Assembly (NCBI RefSeq): GCF_030646165.1 | Contig: NZ_JAUTDO010000001.1 | Location: 248,001 to 312,000 of the forward strand | DNA: 64,000 nt | Direction: 5' to 3' | DNA from: Conexibacter sp. CPCC 206217 | GTDB taxonomy: Bacteria; Actinomycetota; Thermoleophilia; Solirubrobacterales; Solirubrobacteraceae | Shown here: positions 17,451 to 26,277 of the stretch, one piece after another | Layout: the number at the start of each line of letters is the position of its first letter | How positions within the stretch are numbered: position 1 is the stretch's first letter | Position numbers and translations under genes: made by a program | Notes under the pieces: model-generated | What the model saw: only the letters and a program-made list of their open reading frames with translations | What the model was told of the DNA's origin: nothing | Databases searched by the model: none

Positions 17451-18422
17451 CTACGCCTCCGCGCCCGTGGCGGCGCCGCCGGCAGCCTCGGCCTGCGCCT
17501 TCAGCAGCGGCTCCTCCATCACGATCCGGCGGATCTCGGCGAGCTTCGCCGGATCGGTCACCGGCAGGCGCGGGCGCCGCACGGTGCCGCCCGGCTGGCC
17601 GAGCACGTCCATGATCGCCTTCAGCTCGCTGGCGTAGTGGCCGTGCTGGCCGGCCCAGCCGCCCGGCAGCCAGAACTTCGGGAACAGCTCCTCGGTGCGG
17701 CGCGCGTGCACCAGCGCCGCCTCGTGGTCGCCGCCCCAGTGGGCGTCCCAGAAGGCCGGGTCGGGCGCGCCGTAGAGCGAGCCGCCGCCGACGGAGCCGT
17801 CGCCGCCGTGCTCGCGCAGCTGCGCGTAGCCGTACGTCGACATGTACGGGCCGAAGACGCGGACTCTGTCGTTGACCGCGCGCGAGGTCGCGAAGAACTG
17901 GTCGGCGTTCGGCGTCGAGTCCTTCAGCGCGACCGCCGTCGGGATCTCGACCAGGCGCCGCGCCAGCTCCGTGCCGATCTCGACGCTGGTGCCGTGCGGC
18001 CAGTTGTAGATCATCAGCGGCGCGTCGATCCCGGCCGAGATGTCCTCGTAGAAGGCGACGATCTCGTCCTCGAACGGCTTCGCGTACGGCGGCGGCGTCG
18101 AGGCGAAGCCGGCGGCGCCGACGGCGATCGCGTGGCGCGCGAAGTCGACGACCTGCTCGGCGGTGTACGACGTGCAGGCGACGACGACCGGCACGCGACC
18201 GGCGACCGCGGCGAGCGCGACCTCGGCGACCTGCTTGCGCTCGTCGGCCGTCTGCGAGAACCACTCGCCGGTCGTGCCGTTGACGACCAGGCCGTGGACC
18301 CCCTGGCCGACGTACCACTCGACCAGCCTGGTCAGCAGCTCCGGCGCGAGGCTGCCGTCCGCGTGGAAGGGCGTGGGGACTGCGGCCCAGTAGCCGGCCC
18401 AGGTGACGTCGTCTCGGTTCAC
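17451..18422 (-). CDS. DapA/N-acetylneuraminate-lyase family aldolase or deaminase
   Basis: The 323-residue Schiff-base TIM barrel has the key residues of the family: NGTTGEW (about 48-54), Tyr139 in IYNWPHGTS, and Lys167 in VALKDSTPN as the imine-forming lysine. Next to a D-hydroxyproline-dehydrogenase-like complex, the best-known member is pyrroline-4-hydroxy-2-carboxylate deaminase, which yields alpha-ketoglutarate semialdehyde. An aldehyde dehydrogenase at 34844 could take that product. True dihydrodipicolinate synthase (lysine biosynthesis) is unlikely in this context. Confidence 0.85.
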   Translation of the reverse strand: MNRDDVTWAGYWAAVPTPFHADGSLAPELLTRLVEWYVGQGVHGLVVNGTTGEWFSQTADERKQVAEVALAAVAGRVPVVVACTSYTAEQVVDFARHAIAVGAAGFASTPPPYAKPFEDEIVAFYEDISAGIDAPLMIYNWPHGTSVEIGTELARRLVEIPTAVALKDSTPNADQFFATSRAVNDRVRVFGPYMSTYGYAQLREHGGDGSVGGGSLYGAPDPAFWDAHWGGDHEAALVHARRTEELFPKFWLPGGWAGQHGHYASELKAIMDVLGQPGGTVRRPRLPVTDPAKLAEIRRIVMEEPLLKAQAEAAGGAATGAEA

Positions 18423-18443
18423 GGTGCGTTCCTTCTGATCGGT

Positions 18444-19679
18444 TCAAGCCCTCGCCGGCGGACGCGCCGGGGGACGGTCGGGGGAATACTCGGCGGGCAG
18501 CGGCGACTTGCTGCCGGGGGCGCTCATCGACTCGGCCAGCATGCGCGCGAACAACGGGCTCATCGTGTAGCCGGAGGAGCCGGCGACGATCGTCCAGAGG
18601 CCCGGCGTGCGGCGCGACTCGCCCAGCAGCGGCGCCACGTCCGGGGTCCATGCGATCACGCCGGACCATGTTCGCAGCAGCCGCACGTCGGCCAGCGCCG
18701 GCACGACGCTGACGGCGACGTCGGCGTTGCCGGCGGCGCTCTGCCACATCGTCGTGTAGCGCTGCGGCGGTGCGGCCGCGCGCGACGGCCAGCCGCCGCC
18801 GATGATGAACGTGCCGTTGTAGGCCTGCTTCAGCGTCAGCCGCCGCCCGATGTGCTGGACCAGCGGCTTCAGGAAGCGCTCGCGCGGCTCGGTCACGTTG
18901 ACGTGCAGGCCCTGGACGATCATCGGCAGCTCCCCGCCGGCCAGCGCGGCGAGCTGGTTGGCCCAGGCGCCGGCGGCGTTGACGAGCCGGCGGGCGCGGA
19001 TCGTGCCGGCGCTGGTGCGCACGCGGAACGGGCCGCCGCCGTCGGCGCCCTCGCAGTCGATGCCGGTGACCGCAGTCGAGGTGCGGATCCGCGCGCCGCG
19101 CTGGACCGCGCGCAGCGCCAGCAGCGGCACCGCCCGCAGCGCGTCGACGTGACCCTCGGCGGGGGCGTGGGTCGCGCCGGTGACGCGCTCGGACAGGAAC
19201 GGCGCGAGCGTGCGCAGCTCCTCCCCCTCGACCACGTGCGTCTCCAGGCCCGCGGCCGCTTCGAGCGGCTGCTTGGCGCGCAGCAGCGCAAGCTGCTCGG
19301 GCGTCTCGGCGACCATCAGGCCGCCGGTCACGTGCATGCCGATCGGGCCGTCCAGCTCTCGCTCCCAGCCGGCCCACAGCTCGAACGCCTCGGCGGCGAG
19401 CCGTGTCTCCTCGGTCAGCCGCTCGAGCGCGTCGGAGACGTCCGGCGAGGTCAGCTGGTGGATCGCGATCTGCAGGTGCATCGAGCCGGCGTTGGTGCCG
19501 GACGCCTCGCGGTTGAGCGCGTCGCGCTCGACCAGCACGACCTCCGTGCCGGCGCCGGCGAGGTAGTACGCGAGCGCCACGCCGGCGATGCCGCCGCCGA
19601 CGATCAGCACGTCGGTCTCGGCCGGGAGGTCGCCGGTGGTGGCGTCGGCGGAGAGCCAGTGCGCAGGGTTCGTCGTCAC
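18444..19679 (-). CDS. FAD-dependent oxidoreductase (DAO family), beta subunit type
   Basis: The 411-residue protein starts with a dinucleotide fold VLIVGGGIAGVALAYYL (GGGIAG at 28-33) and ends VAGSSGYTMSPLFARMLAESM, as in glycine/sarcosine/D-amino-acid oxidases. It is the size of the small catalytic subunit of heteromeric amino-acid dehydrogenases. Its ATG overlaps the stop of the next FAD gene by 4 bp, and the 2Fe-2S subunit lies two genes on. Together they would oxidise a D-imino or secondary amino acid and feed electrons to the respiratory chain (known for the family; substrate inferred). Confidence 0.86.
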   Translation of the reverse strand: MTTNPAHWLSADATTGDLPAETDVLIVGGGIAGVALAYYLAGAGTEVVLVERDALNREASGTNAGSMHLQIAIHQLTSPDVSDALERLTEETRLAAEAFELWAGWERELDGPIGMHVTGGLMVAETPEQLALLRAKQPLEAAAGLETHVVEGEELRTLAPFLSERVTGATHAPAEGHVDALRAVPLLALRAVQRGARIRTSTAVTGIDCEGADGGGPFRVRTSAGTIRARRLVNAAGAWANQLAALAGGELPMIVQGLHVNVTEPRERFLKPLVQHIGRRLTLKQAYNGTFIIGGGWPSRAAAPPQRYTTMWQSAAGNADVAVSVVPALADVRLLRTWSGVIAWTPDVAPLLGESRRTPGLWTIVAGSSGYTMSPLFARMLAESMSAPGSKSPLPAEYSPDRPPARPPARA

Positions 19680-21109
19680 TGGAACCGCCCCGGGTCGTCG
19701 GCGGGCGCCTGCGCGATCGCGCCGAGCGGGACCGGCCGCGCGGGCAGGCGCGGCGTCGCGGCCTCGATCGCCGACACGGAGCGGCCGTGATGGCGCGCGA
19801 CCGACGCGGCGATCTGCCGCTGGCAGTTGCGCCCCTGGCAGAGGCCCATGCCGGCGCGCGTGAGGCTCTTGACGACGTTGACGTCGCCGCTGCCGGCGAT
19901 CGCCTCGTCGAGCGTCGCGCGAGTGACCTCCTCGCAGCGGCAGACGATCGTCTGCGGCGCGGCCAGCTCGAAGACGCCGGGGCCGATCCGGTGCATCCGC
20001 CTCAGCGCTCTGCCGAAGACGCGCTTGCGCGCGAGCCGGCGGCGGATCGGGGCGGCGGCGACGACGGCTTCAGCGCTCGTGCTGCGGCCCAGCTCGACCG
20101 CCGCGCCGATCGCCGCGAGGCGCCCCTCGTCGGCGGCGACGTAGGAGCCTTCGACGCCGGTGCCGTCGCCGGCCGCCAGCACGCCGGGGACCGACGTGCG
20201 CATCCATTCGTCGACGGAGACGCAGGCGCCGCCGCGGTTCTCGTCGAACCCGAACGCGCAGCCGGCCAGGCGCGGCAGCTCGGTCGACGGGACGAAGCCG
20301 TAGCCGAGGCAGAGCGTGTCGGCCGCGACCGTCTCCTCGGTGCCCGCGACGACGCGCCAGTCGGCGTCGACGGCAGCGTGCGTGACCGACTCGACGCGGC
20401 CGTCGCCCTCGGCGCGCACGACGATGCGGCGGTAGCGCAGCGGGATGCGGCCGCGCAGCAGTTGGGAGCGGTAGCGGATCGCGTCGCGCAGCAGGCCGAC
20501 GTTGCCGGGCGCCGCGAGGCCCATGCCGATCACGTCGGCGGCGCGCGGCGGCGGGCCGGCCTCGAGCACGAGCGAGACGTTCGCGCCGTAGCCGTGCAGC
20601 TGCGCCGGGAAGGCGAGCGCGAGCGGGCCGCTGCCCGCGAAGAGGATGTTCTCGCCCGGCAGCACGCGCTGCGTCTTGACGAGCGTCTGGGCGCCGCCCG
20701 CGGTCAGCACGCCGGGGAGCGTCCAGCCGGGGAACGTGACGGGACGGTCGTAGGCGCCGGCGGCGATCAGCCGCACGCGCGCGGTGACGGTCTGCGCGCG
20801 CTCGCCGTCGGTCGCGAGCACGACGGCGTCGCCGTCGAGCGCGAGCACGCTCGTGCGCAGCCGGATCTCCGCCCCGGACGCGACCGCGGCGTCGATCAGC
20901 GCGCCGCCGCGGACGTAGTCGGGGCCGAGCGCGCTCGGGTCGCGGACCTCGAAGCCCGGGCCCATGCGCTTGTGGATCTGTCCGCCCAGCGTGACCCGTT
21001 CGTCGACCAGCAGGACCGACAGACCGGCAGCGGCCGCTTGCGCAGCCGCTGCCAGCCCGGCGGGTCCACCGCCGGCCACGAGCAGGTCGTAAGACGCTTG
21101 CTCAGCCAA
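19676..21109 (-). CDS. NAD(P)/FAD-dependent oxidoreductase, alpha subunit type with C-terminal BFD-like Fe-S domain
   Basis: The 477-residue flavoprotein has the FAD site GGGPAG (13-18), a second dinucleotide fold in the middle (FAGSGPLALAFPAQL), and ADEGRLAAIGAAVELG. The C-terminus is a BFD-like domain with Cys390, Cys392, Cys424 and Cys429 (CRCEEV and LCQGRNC), suited to another 2Fe-2S cluster. This is the layout of HcnB/OoxA/LhpE large subunits. It overlaps the DAO gene. Start ATG 21109 is 9 bp after the binding-protein stop. Confidence 0.87.
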   Translation of the reverse strand: MAEQASYDLLVAGGGPAGLAAAAQAAAAGLSVLLVDERVTLGGQIHKRMGPGFEVRDPSALGPDYVRGGALIDAAVASGAEIRLRTSVLALDGDAVVLATDGERAQTVTARVRLIAAGAYDRPVTFPGWTLPGVLTAGGAQTLVKTQRVLPGENILFAGSGPLALAFPAQLHGYGANVSLVLEAGPPPRAADVIGMGLAAPGNVGLLRDAIRYRSQLLRGRIPLRYRRIVVRAEGDGRVESVTHAAVDADWRVVAGTEETVAADTLCLGYGFVPSTELPRLAGCAFGFDENRGGACVSVDEWMRTSVPGVLAAGDGTGVEGSYVAADEGRLAAIGAAVELGRSTSAEAVVAAAPIRRRLARKRVFGRALRRMHRIGPGVFELAAPQTIVCRCEEVTRATLDEAIAGSGDVNVVKSLTRAGMGLCQGRNCQRQIAASVARHHGRSVSAIEAATPRLPARPVPLGAIAQAPADDPGRFQ

Positions 21110-21118
21110 CCGAGTGCC

Positions 21119-22024
21119 TCAGCAGGGGGGCATCGGGGGCATTTCGGTGACGCTGAACGCTCTCTTGTAGAGCGTCTCCAGCGTCCCGTCCTGCTGCTTC
21201 TCGCAGAGGAATCTGTCGAGGAACTGCACGAACGCCTCGTTGCCCTTCGGCACGGCGTAGGAGCCGTACTGGACGTCGAGCGGTCTGTCGATCTGCGCCT
21301 TCTCGAGTCTGCCTCTGTTGGACGCCTGGAACTGCGCCAGCAGGTAGTCCTCGACGACGATGCCGTCGGCACGACCGGTCGCGACCTCGAGGAACGCGGA
21401 GTTCTGGTCGGGCAGGCCGTTTATCGTCGCGTCGGGGAACATTCTTCTGGCCAGCTGCTCGGCCGTCGAGCCCTGCAGCGCGACGATCGTCTCGCCGCTT
21501 CTGTTGAGCTGGTCGGCGGACGTGACCGACGCCGCGTCGGCCGCGGGGACGCCGAGGACCTGCGCGTACGGGACGTAGGCGCGCGAGAAGTCGACGACCT
21601 GTCTGCGCTCCGGCGTCGCCGAGAGGCCGACGGAGACCATGTCGAACTTTCTCGACTGCAGGCCCGGGATGAGGCCGTTGAAGTCGAGGTTCTGGATGTT
21701 CAGGTCGAGGCCGGTCGCCGGCGCGAGCAGTCTCAGCAGCTCGACGTCGTAGCCCGCGGGCTGGCCGTTCTCGAGGTACATCTCCGGCTTGAACTGCAGG
21801 TTCATGCCGACCGTCAGCTTGCCGGCCTGGGCCGGGTTCAGACCCGTGTCGGCGCTGCCAGTCGTCGACGCGGACGTCGAGGCAGGTGCTGCAGTCGTGC
21901 TGGCGGCCGTGGAGCCGCTGTCGTCGTCGCTGCCGCAGGCCGACAGCGCGAACGCCGCCACTGCAGCCAGGACGAGCGCAAGCACCAGCTTCGGCCAGCG
22001 GCCGCTCGATCCCTTTGTGACCAT
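21119..22024 (-). CDS. amino-acid ABC transporter substrate-binding lipoprotein (second system)
   Basis: This 301-residue lipoprotein has lipobox LSAC (Cys30), a Ser/Thr linker, and the family 3 binding fold (KLTVGMNLQFKPEMYLENG, GYDVELLRLL, SATPERRQVVDFSRAY). Start ATG 22024 was chosen because GGAGG sits 7 bases before it; an ATG 15 bases upstream contains that SD and is rejected. As in the first binding protein, AGA dominates: 11 of 15 arginines. In operon with dehydrogenase, lyase and enolase-family genes, it likely brings in their substrate. Confidence 0.93.
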   Translation of the reverse strand: MVTKGSSGRWPKLVLALVLAAVAAFALSACGSDDDSGSTAASTTAAPASTSASTTGSADTGLNPAQAGKLTVGMNLQFKPEMYLENGQPAGYDVELLRLLAPATGLDLNIQNLDFNGLIPGLQSRKFDMVSVGLSATPERRQVVDFSRAYVPYAQVLGVPAADAASVTSADQLNRSGETIVALQGSTAEQLARRMFPDATINGLPDQNSAFLEVATGRADGIVVEDYLLAQFQASNRGRLEKAQIDRPLDVQYGSYAVPKGNEAFVQFLDRFLCEKQQDGTLETLYKRAFSVTEMPPMPPC

Positions 22025-22078
22025 CTTTGATCCTCCCATGCGGATATGGAGACTGCGACCTTCCGGCGAAGTCCGCCG

Positions 22079-22837
22079 TCAGGTCGTCTGCGACGCCCCG
22101 ACACGCTCGACGAGCGCGTTGATGCGTCGCCGTTTACGGCCGGTGACGGCTCTGGCGATCCGCCCCTTCGGCGGGTTCTCCATGACCTTCTCGATGCCTC
22201 GGAAGAGAAAGTCGACCGCGAACGCAGCGGCGACGTACAGTGCCGCGGCCGCGGTGTAGAGAACAAACGGCTGGAAGTACGTTGAGTTGATGTTCTGCGT
22301 GACGCGAACGACCTCGACGAGCCCGATCACGGTGAAGGTCGAGGTGTCCTTCACCATGCCGATGAACATCGAGCCGATGTTCGGGATCGCCATCTTGGTC
22401 GCCTGCGGCAACGTGACCGAAGCGAAGATCCGCGCCGGATGCATGCCGAGCGCGAGGCCGGCTTCGCGCTGGCCTCTGGGCACCGCGATCAGCGCCGAGC
22501 GGTAGATCTCGGCGATGAACGCGCTGTACAGCAGCGTCAGTGCGATCACGCCGGCCTGGAAGACGGTGAACTCGATGCCCAGCAGCAGCGACAGGCCGAA
22601 GTAGACCCAGATGACGCTGACCAGCGCTGGCACGCCGCGGAAGACGTTGACGTAGGTCGCCGCGATCCACGAGCCGGGCTTGGGGCCCATCCGCAGCAGC
22701 GCGAGGAAGAGGCCGATGATCACCGACAGCACGAGGCCGACGACCGCGACCTCGGCCGCGGTCAGCAGGCCTCTCAGCAGGATCGACCGGTTGTCCCAGA
22801 CGAGACCCCAGTCGTAGGACGCGAACACCGTGTGCAT
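22079..22837 (-). CDS. amino-acid ABC transporter permease (second system)
   Basis: This 252-residue HisMQ-type membrane subunit has about five helices and the EAA loop (RGQREAGLALGMHPARIFASVTLPQATK). The start ATG at 22835-22837 overlaps the TGA of the ATPase gene by one base, and it ends 54 bp before the binding-protein gene. The order ATPase, permease, binding protein is the reverse of the first importer, so the two systems are not a simple local duplication. Confidence 0.93.
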   Translation of the reverse strand: MHTVFASYDWGLVWDNRSILLRGLLTAAEVAVVGLVLSVIIGLFLALLRMGPKPGSWIAATYVNVFRGVPALVSVIWVYFGLSLLLGIEFTVFQAGVIALTLLYSAFIAEIYRSALIAVPRGQREAGLALGMHPARIFASVTLPQATKMAIPNIGSMFIGMVKDTSTFTVIGLVEVVRVTQNINSTYFQPFVLYTAAAALYVAAAFAVDFLFRGIEKVMENPPKGRIARAVTGRKRRRINALVERVGASQTT

Positions 22838-23658
22838 CAGAGCACCGCCGATACGAACTTGCGGGTACGGGGATTGGTCGAGCCGTCGAAGATGTCGCGG
22901 CCGCCGCGCTCGACGACGCAGCCGTCCTCCATGAAGACGTTCTGGTCGCCGATCTCGCGTGCGAAGCCGAGCTCGTGCGTGACGATCACCATCGTCATGC
23001 CGGACTCGGCGACCGTGCGCATCACCGACAGCACCTCGCCGACCAGCTCGGGGTCCAGCGCCGAGGTCGGCTCGTCGAACAGCATCACCTTCGGATCGAG
23101 CGCGAGCGCCCGGGCGATCGCGACGCGCTGCTGCTGACCGCCGGACATCTCCAGCGGGTAGTGCGCGGCGTGTCTCAGCAGACCGACGCGCTGCAGCGCG
23201 TGCGCGGCGCGCTCCTCGCACTCGCTGCGGCCGACTCTGCGGACCGAGCCGAGCGGCAGCGTGATGTTCTCGAGCGCCGTCAGGTGCGGGAACAGGTTGA
23301 ACTGCTGGAAGACCATGCCGACGGAACGGCGCAGCTCGATCGGCTTGCCGCGCGGGAGGCGCTTGTCACCGTCGAGGCCGGGTCCGTACTCGACGCCGTC
23401 GAGCTTGAGCGAGCCGGCGTTCGGCTCCTCCAGCAGGTTGATCGTGCGCAGCAGGGTCGACTTCCCCGACCCTGACGGGCCGAAGATGACGACGTGTTCG
23501 CCCCTCTGGACCGCCAGATCGACGCCCTTGAGGACTTCGTTGGGGCCAAAGGACTTCCGGATCCCGGTCAGCTCGACAAGAGCTTCGGCTGGGATCTCGT
23601 GGGCGGGCGGAATGGTCTCGACCTCCACGCTCGTTGGGCTGTTCACGGTCTTCGACAC
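22837..23658 (-). CDS. amino-acid ABC transporter ATP-binding protein (second system)
   Basis: The 273-residue ATPase has Walker [10 protein letters not shown] (about 60-68), LSGGQ-type signature MSGGQQQR, and Walker [13 protein letters not shown]. About 25 extra residues precede the usual start (SPTSVEVETIPPAHEIPAE). It is the first gene of an eight-gene minus-strand run that ends with the enolase-family gene at 15969. The promoter should lie at 23660-23780, where two copies of a GCTCGCATAG repeat are found. Confidence 0.94.
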   Translation of the reverse strand: MSKTVNSPTSVEVETIPPAHEIPAEALVELTGIRKSFGPNEVLKGVDLAVQRGEHVVIFGPSGSGKSTLLRTINLLEEPNAGSLKLDGVEYGPGLDGDKRLPRGKPIELRRSVGMVFQQFNLFPHLTALENITLPLGSVRRVGRSECEERAAHALQRVGLLRHAAHYPLEMSGGQQQRVAIARALALDPKVMLFDEPTSALDPELVGEVLSVMRTVAESGMTMVIVTHELGFAREIGDQNVFMEDGCVVERGGRDIFDGSTNPRTRKFVSAVL

Positions 23659-23695
23659 CTACTTCGTCTCTTCTCTTGTTCCCGTTTTCGCTTCT

Positions 23696-23730
23696 GCTCG
23701 CATAGCGAGAACGCGCTCGCATAGTGAACG
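23696..23730 (-). promoter_or_regulatory. direct-repeat operator candidate (site A)
   Basis: GCTCGCATAGCGAGAACG (23696-23713) is followed by GCTCGCATAGTGAACG (23715-23730). On the minus strand each reads TATGCGAGC, the same half-element found at 26303 and, with one change, at 34786. It lies 38-72 bp upstream of the ABC-importer operon start, where an operator would be expected. Confidence 0.5.
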
Positions 23731-23783
23731 ATGTTGAGCGACCTGTCAAGCGGGTTTGGCACGCTTTGGCCATCTCGGCACGT

Positions 23784-24554
23784 TCAGCGGATGTTGGACG
23801 CGCCATTGACGTCCAAGGTCGCGCCGGTCAGGTTCTTCACGGCGCCGGAGGCGAGGAACGCGATCAGTCGCCCGACCTCGTCGGGTTGCGCCATCTCCCC
23901 CATCGCGAGCGCCGCGTTGACGGCGTCGACGCCGCCGCGGTGGATCGCGGAGATCTCCGACATCGGCGTCTGCACGATCCCGGGCGCCACGACGTAGGAG
24001 AAGATCCCCTCTCTGGCGTGGTTGCGCGCGATCGTCTGCGCGAGCGCCTGCACGGCCGCCTTCGAGGCGGCATAGGCGCCCAGCTGCGGGATCGCCGAGC
24101 CGCGCTGCGCCGCCCAGCTCGACAGCGTGATCAGCGCCCCGCCGCCGTGCTGCCGGTAGTGGTTGACCGCCTCGCGCATCAGCGAGGCCGGCTCCAGCAC
24201 GTTGACGCGCAGCGTGCGGTCCCAGCCCGCGTCCCACTCCTCGTCGCCGCCGTCCAGCGGCGTCTGGACCGAGACCGCGGCGTTGAGGACCACGACGTCG
24301 ACGCGATCCCGCCACGCGACCGCCTCCTGCCACAGCCTGCGCGAAGCGCCCGCCCGCGAGAGGTCCTGCTGCACCAGCAGCACGCGCTCCGGCGCCTGCG
24401 CGCAGGCGCGCTCGGCGCCGTCGCGGTCGCTGGAGTAGTGGGCGATCAGGTGCGCGCCGCGCTCCAGCAGCGCGCTCGCGGTGGCAGAGCCGATTCCACC
24501 CGAGGCGCCGGTCAGCAGCACCGTCTTGGCGGTCAGGTCCTGGACGTCAGGCAT
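23784..24554 (-). CDS. SDR-family oxidoreductase
   Basis: This 256-residue short-chain dehydrogenase has cofactor motif TGASGGIG (15-22), VLNAAV in place of NNAG, and catalytic YAASK after ITLSSWAAQRG. It is likely NAD(P)-dependent in the cytosol. The C-terminus ends TGATLDVNGASNIR, as in many sugar- or hydroxyacid-dehydrogenase SDRs. It lies in the putative IclR-controlled catabolic island, downstream of and on the same strand as a second SDR. The substrate is unknown. Confidence 0.87.
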   Translation of the reverse strand: MPDVQDLTAKTVLLTGASGGIGSATASALLERGAHLIAHYSSDRDGAERACAQAPERVLLVQQDLSRAGASRRLWQEAVAWRDRVDVVVLNAAVSVQTPLDGGDEEWDAGWDRTLRVNVLEPASLMREAVNHYRQHGGGALITLSSWAAQRGSAIPQLGAYAASKAAVQALAQTIARNHAREGIFSYVVAPGIVQTPMSEISAIHRGGVDAVNAALAMGEMAQPDEVGRLIAFLASGAVKNLTGATLDVNGASNIR

Positions 24555-24586
24555 GTGCGGTTCCTTCGTCGGGGTTGGCGCATCGA

Positions 24587-24606
24587 CGCGAGCGGACTCG
24601 CTCGCG
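24587..24606. terminator. short inverted repeat between SDR genes
   Basis: CGCGAGC (24587-24593) and GCTCGCG (24600-24606) form a 7-bp stem with a 6-base loop, just after the stop of the gene at 24615-25367. It may be a weak terminator. Its arms also resemble the CTCGCA/TGCGAG operator halves, so a regulator site is an alternative. Confidence 0.3.
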
Positions 24607-24614
24607 TGTGGTGG

Positions 24615-25367
24615 CTACGAGAGACCGCCGTCGACCGGCAGCAGATGGCCGGTCACGCCGCCGGCCATGTCGCTGGCGAGGAAGAGCGTCGCCGCGGCCA
24701 CGTCATCGACCGTAGCGATCCGGCCCAGCGCCGTTGCGCTCGCGGCCTGCGCGAGCGCCTCGGCGACCGGCAACCCGCCCTCCGCCTCGCGGCGGGTCAT
24801 GCGCGTCACGAGCGCGTCGGTCGCGATCGGGCCGGGCGCGACGCCGTTGACGCGGATCCCGCGGCGGCCGAGGTCCAGCGCGGCGGAGCGCACGACGCCG
24901 AGCGCGGCGTGCTTGCTGGCGGCGTACGTCGTCAGGTTGGCGTCGCCTCTCCACGAGTTCAGCGAGGCGATCACGACGACCGCGCCGTCGTCGCGGATGC
25001 GCGGCGAGGCGTGCTTCAGCGTCGCGACGAGGCCGCGCGCGTTGACCGCCAGCACGGCGTCCCACTCGGCCAGGTCCAGCTCGGCGATCGTCGACCAGCC
25101 CGGCACGACGCCGGCCGCGGCGACGAGCAGGTCCAGCTGCGGCGCGAGCCGTGCGGCCTGCACGAACGCATCGGCGGTGGCTTCGTCGTCGCGCAGGTCG
25201 ACGGCGACGCCCTCCCAGCCGCCGGGCAGCGTCGCGGACGCGAGCGCCGCCGGCAGGTCGAGCACGACGCCGCCGGCGCCCTCCTGCGTCAGCCGCTGCA
25301 CGACCGCGGCGCCGATGCCGCTGGCGCCGCCGGTGACGAGCGCGCGGCGCCCCTCGAGCAGCGTCAT
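24615..25367 (-). CDS. SDR-family oxidoreductase
   Basis: This 250-residue classical SDR has TGGASGIG (12-19), YAASK as the catalytic Tyr/Lys and DVAAATLFLASDMAGGVTGHLLPVDGG at the C-terminal end. Start ATG 25367 overlaps the TGA of the upstream LLM gene, so they are co-translated. The long frame that continues upstream belongs to shadow coding. It probably oxidises or reduces a hydroxylated intermediate in the same pathway as its neighbours. Confidence 0.87.
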   Translation of the reverse strand: MTLLEGRRALVTGGASGIGAAVVQRLTQEGAGGVVLDLPAALASATLPGGWEGVAVDLRDDEATADAFVQAARLAPQLDLLVAAAGVVPGWSTIAELDLAEWDAVLAVNARGLVATLKHASPRIRDDGAVVVIASLNSWRGDANLTTYAASKHAALGVVRSAALDLGRRGIRVNGVAPGPIATDALVTRMTRREAEGGLPVAEALAQAASATALGRIATVDDVAAATLFLASDMAGGVTGHLLPVDGGLS

Positions 25368-26245
25368 GCGCTCGCCCCCGCTCGCAGCACGGCGAGATCC
25401 CGCTCCGCCGCCTCGCGCTCGACGGGGACGTCGACGATGACCTCCTCGACGCCCGCGCCCGCGAGCGCGTCGAGGTGCTGCGCGACCTGCTCGGGCTTGC
25501 CGAGCGACTCGACGATCCGCAGCACGACGCGCGGCGCGACCTGCTCGGCGCCCGCCTCCTGCGCGGCGGCGCGCATCGTCGCGATCGCCTGCACGATCTC
25601 GTCCGGCTCGATCGCGCTCAACGGCTGCTGCGCGAGCCAGCCGTCGCCGACGGTGCCGGCGCGTCTGAGCGCGACCGGCGCGTGGCCGCCGATCAGCAGC
25701 GGGATCTCGTGCGCCGGCGGCGGCGAGCTGAGAATCCCGGCCGGGAGCGTGTAGCGCTCGGTCGCGCGCGCGGCGGGGCGGCCGCCCCAGCAGTCGCGCG
25801 CGATCTCGATCCACTCGACCATCCGCGAGCCGCGCGTCTTGAACGGCACGCCGAGCGCCTCGAACTCCTCCGCCAGCCAGCCGGCGCCGACCGCCAGCTC
25901 GAGGCGGCCGCCGCTGGCGACGTCGATCGAGGCGGCCTGCTTGGCGAACTCGACCGGGTTGCGCAGCGCCAGCACCAGCGCCGCGGTCCCGAGCCGGACG
26001 CGCTCGGTGACGGCCGCGGCGAGCGCGAGCGCGATCAGCGCGTCGAGGTACGGCGTGTCGGTCGCCCACGTCGCTCTGCCGTCGGCGGCGAACGGGTAGT
26101 ACGACCCGATCGTCTGCGGCAGCACGATGTGGTCGCTGACCCACAGGGAGTCGTAGCCGGCGTCTTCGAGCGCCCGCGCCATCGCGGGGACGCCGTGCTG
26201 GAAGGGCAGCGGGCCGCTGTTGGGAAGCTTTGCGCCGATTCGCAT
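25364..26245 (-). CDS. LLM-class (luciferase-like, F420-type) oxidoreductase
   Basis: This 293-residue TIM-barrel enzyme of the bacterial luciferase superfamily begins MRIGAKLPNSGPL, with DSLWVSDHIVLP, the typical LLM signature. It also has RVRLGTAALVLALRNPVEFAKQAASID and GAGWLAEEFEALGV. In actinobacteria such proteins use coenzyme F420 or FMN as hydride carrier; which is used here is not visible. ATG 26245 has GGAGA 8 bases upstream. It is divergent from the VOC gene across an operator-like element. Confidence 0.88.
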   Translation of the reverse strand: MRIGAKLPNSGPLPFQHGVPAMARALEDAGYDSLWVSDHIVLPQTIGSYYPFAADGRATWATDTPYLDALIALALAAAVTERVRLGTAALVLALRNPVEFAKQAASIDVASGGRLELAVGAGWLAEEFEALGVPFKTRGSRMVEWIEIARDCWGGRPAARATERYTLPAGILSSPPPAHEIPLLIGGHAPVALRRAGTVGDGWLAQQPLSAIEPDEIVQAIATMRAAAQEAGAEQVAPRVVLRIVESLGKPEQVAQHLDALAGAGVEEVIVDVPVEREAAERDLAVLRAGASA

Positions 26246-26277
26246 CTGTCCATTCTCCGTTACCCGGGGATGGGCCC

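Noticed and set aside
17451..18422. dapA of lysine biosynthesis
   Set aside because: Gene context is a catabolic operon with a D-imino-acid dehydrogenase complex; no other lysine-pathway gene is near.
22024..22039. ATG at 22039 as start of the second binding-protein gene
   Set aside because: The GGAGG inside the first codons is correctly spaced for ATG 22024 instead, which also gives a standard lipoprotein signal.
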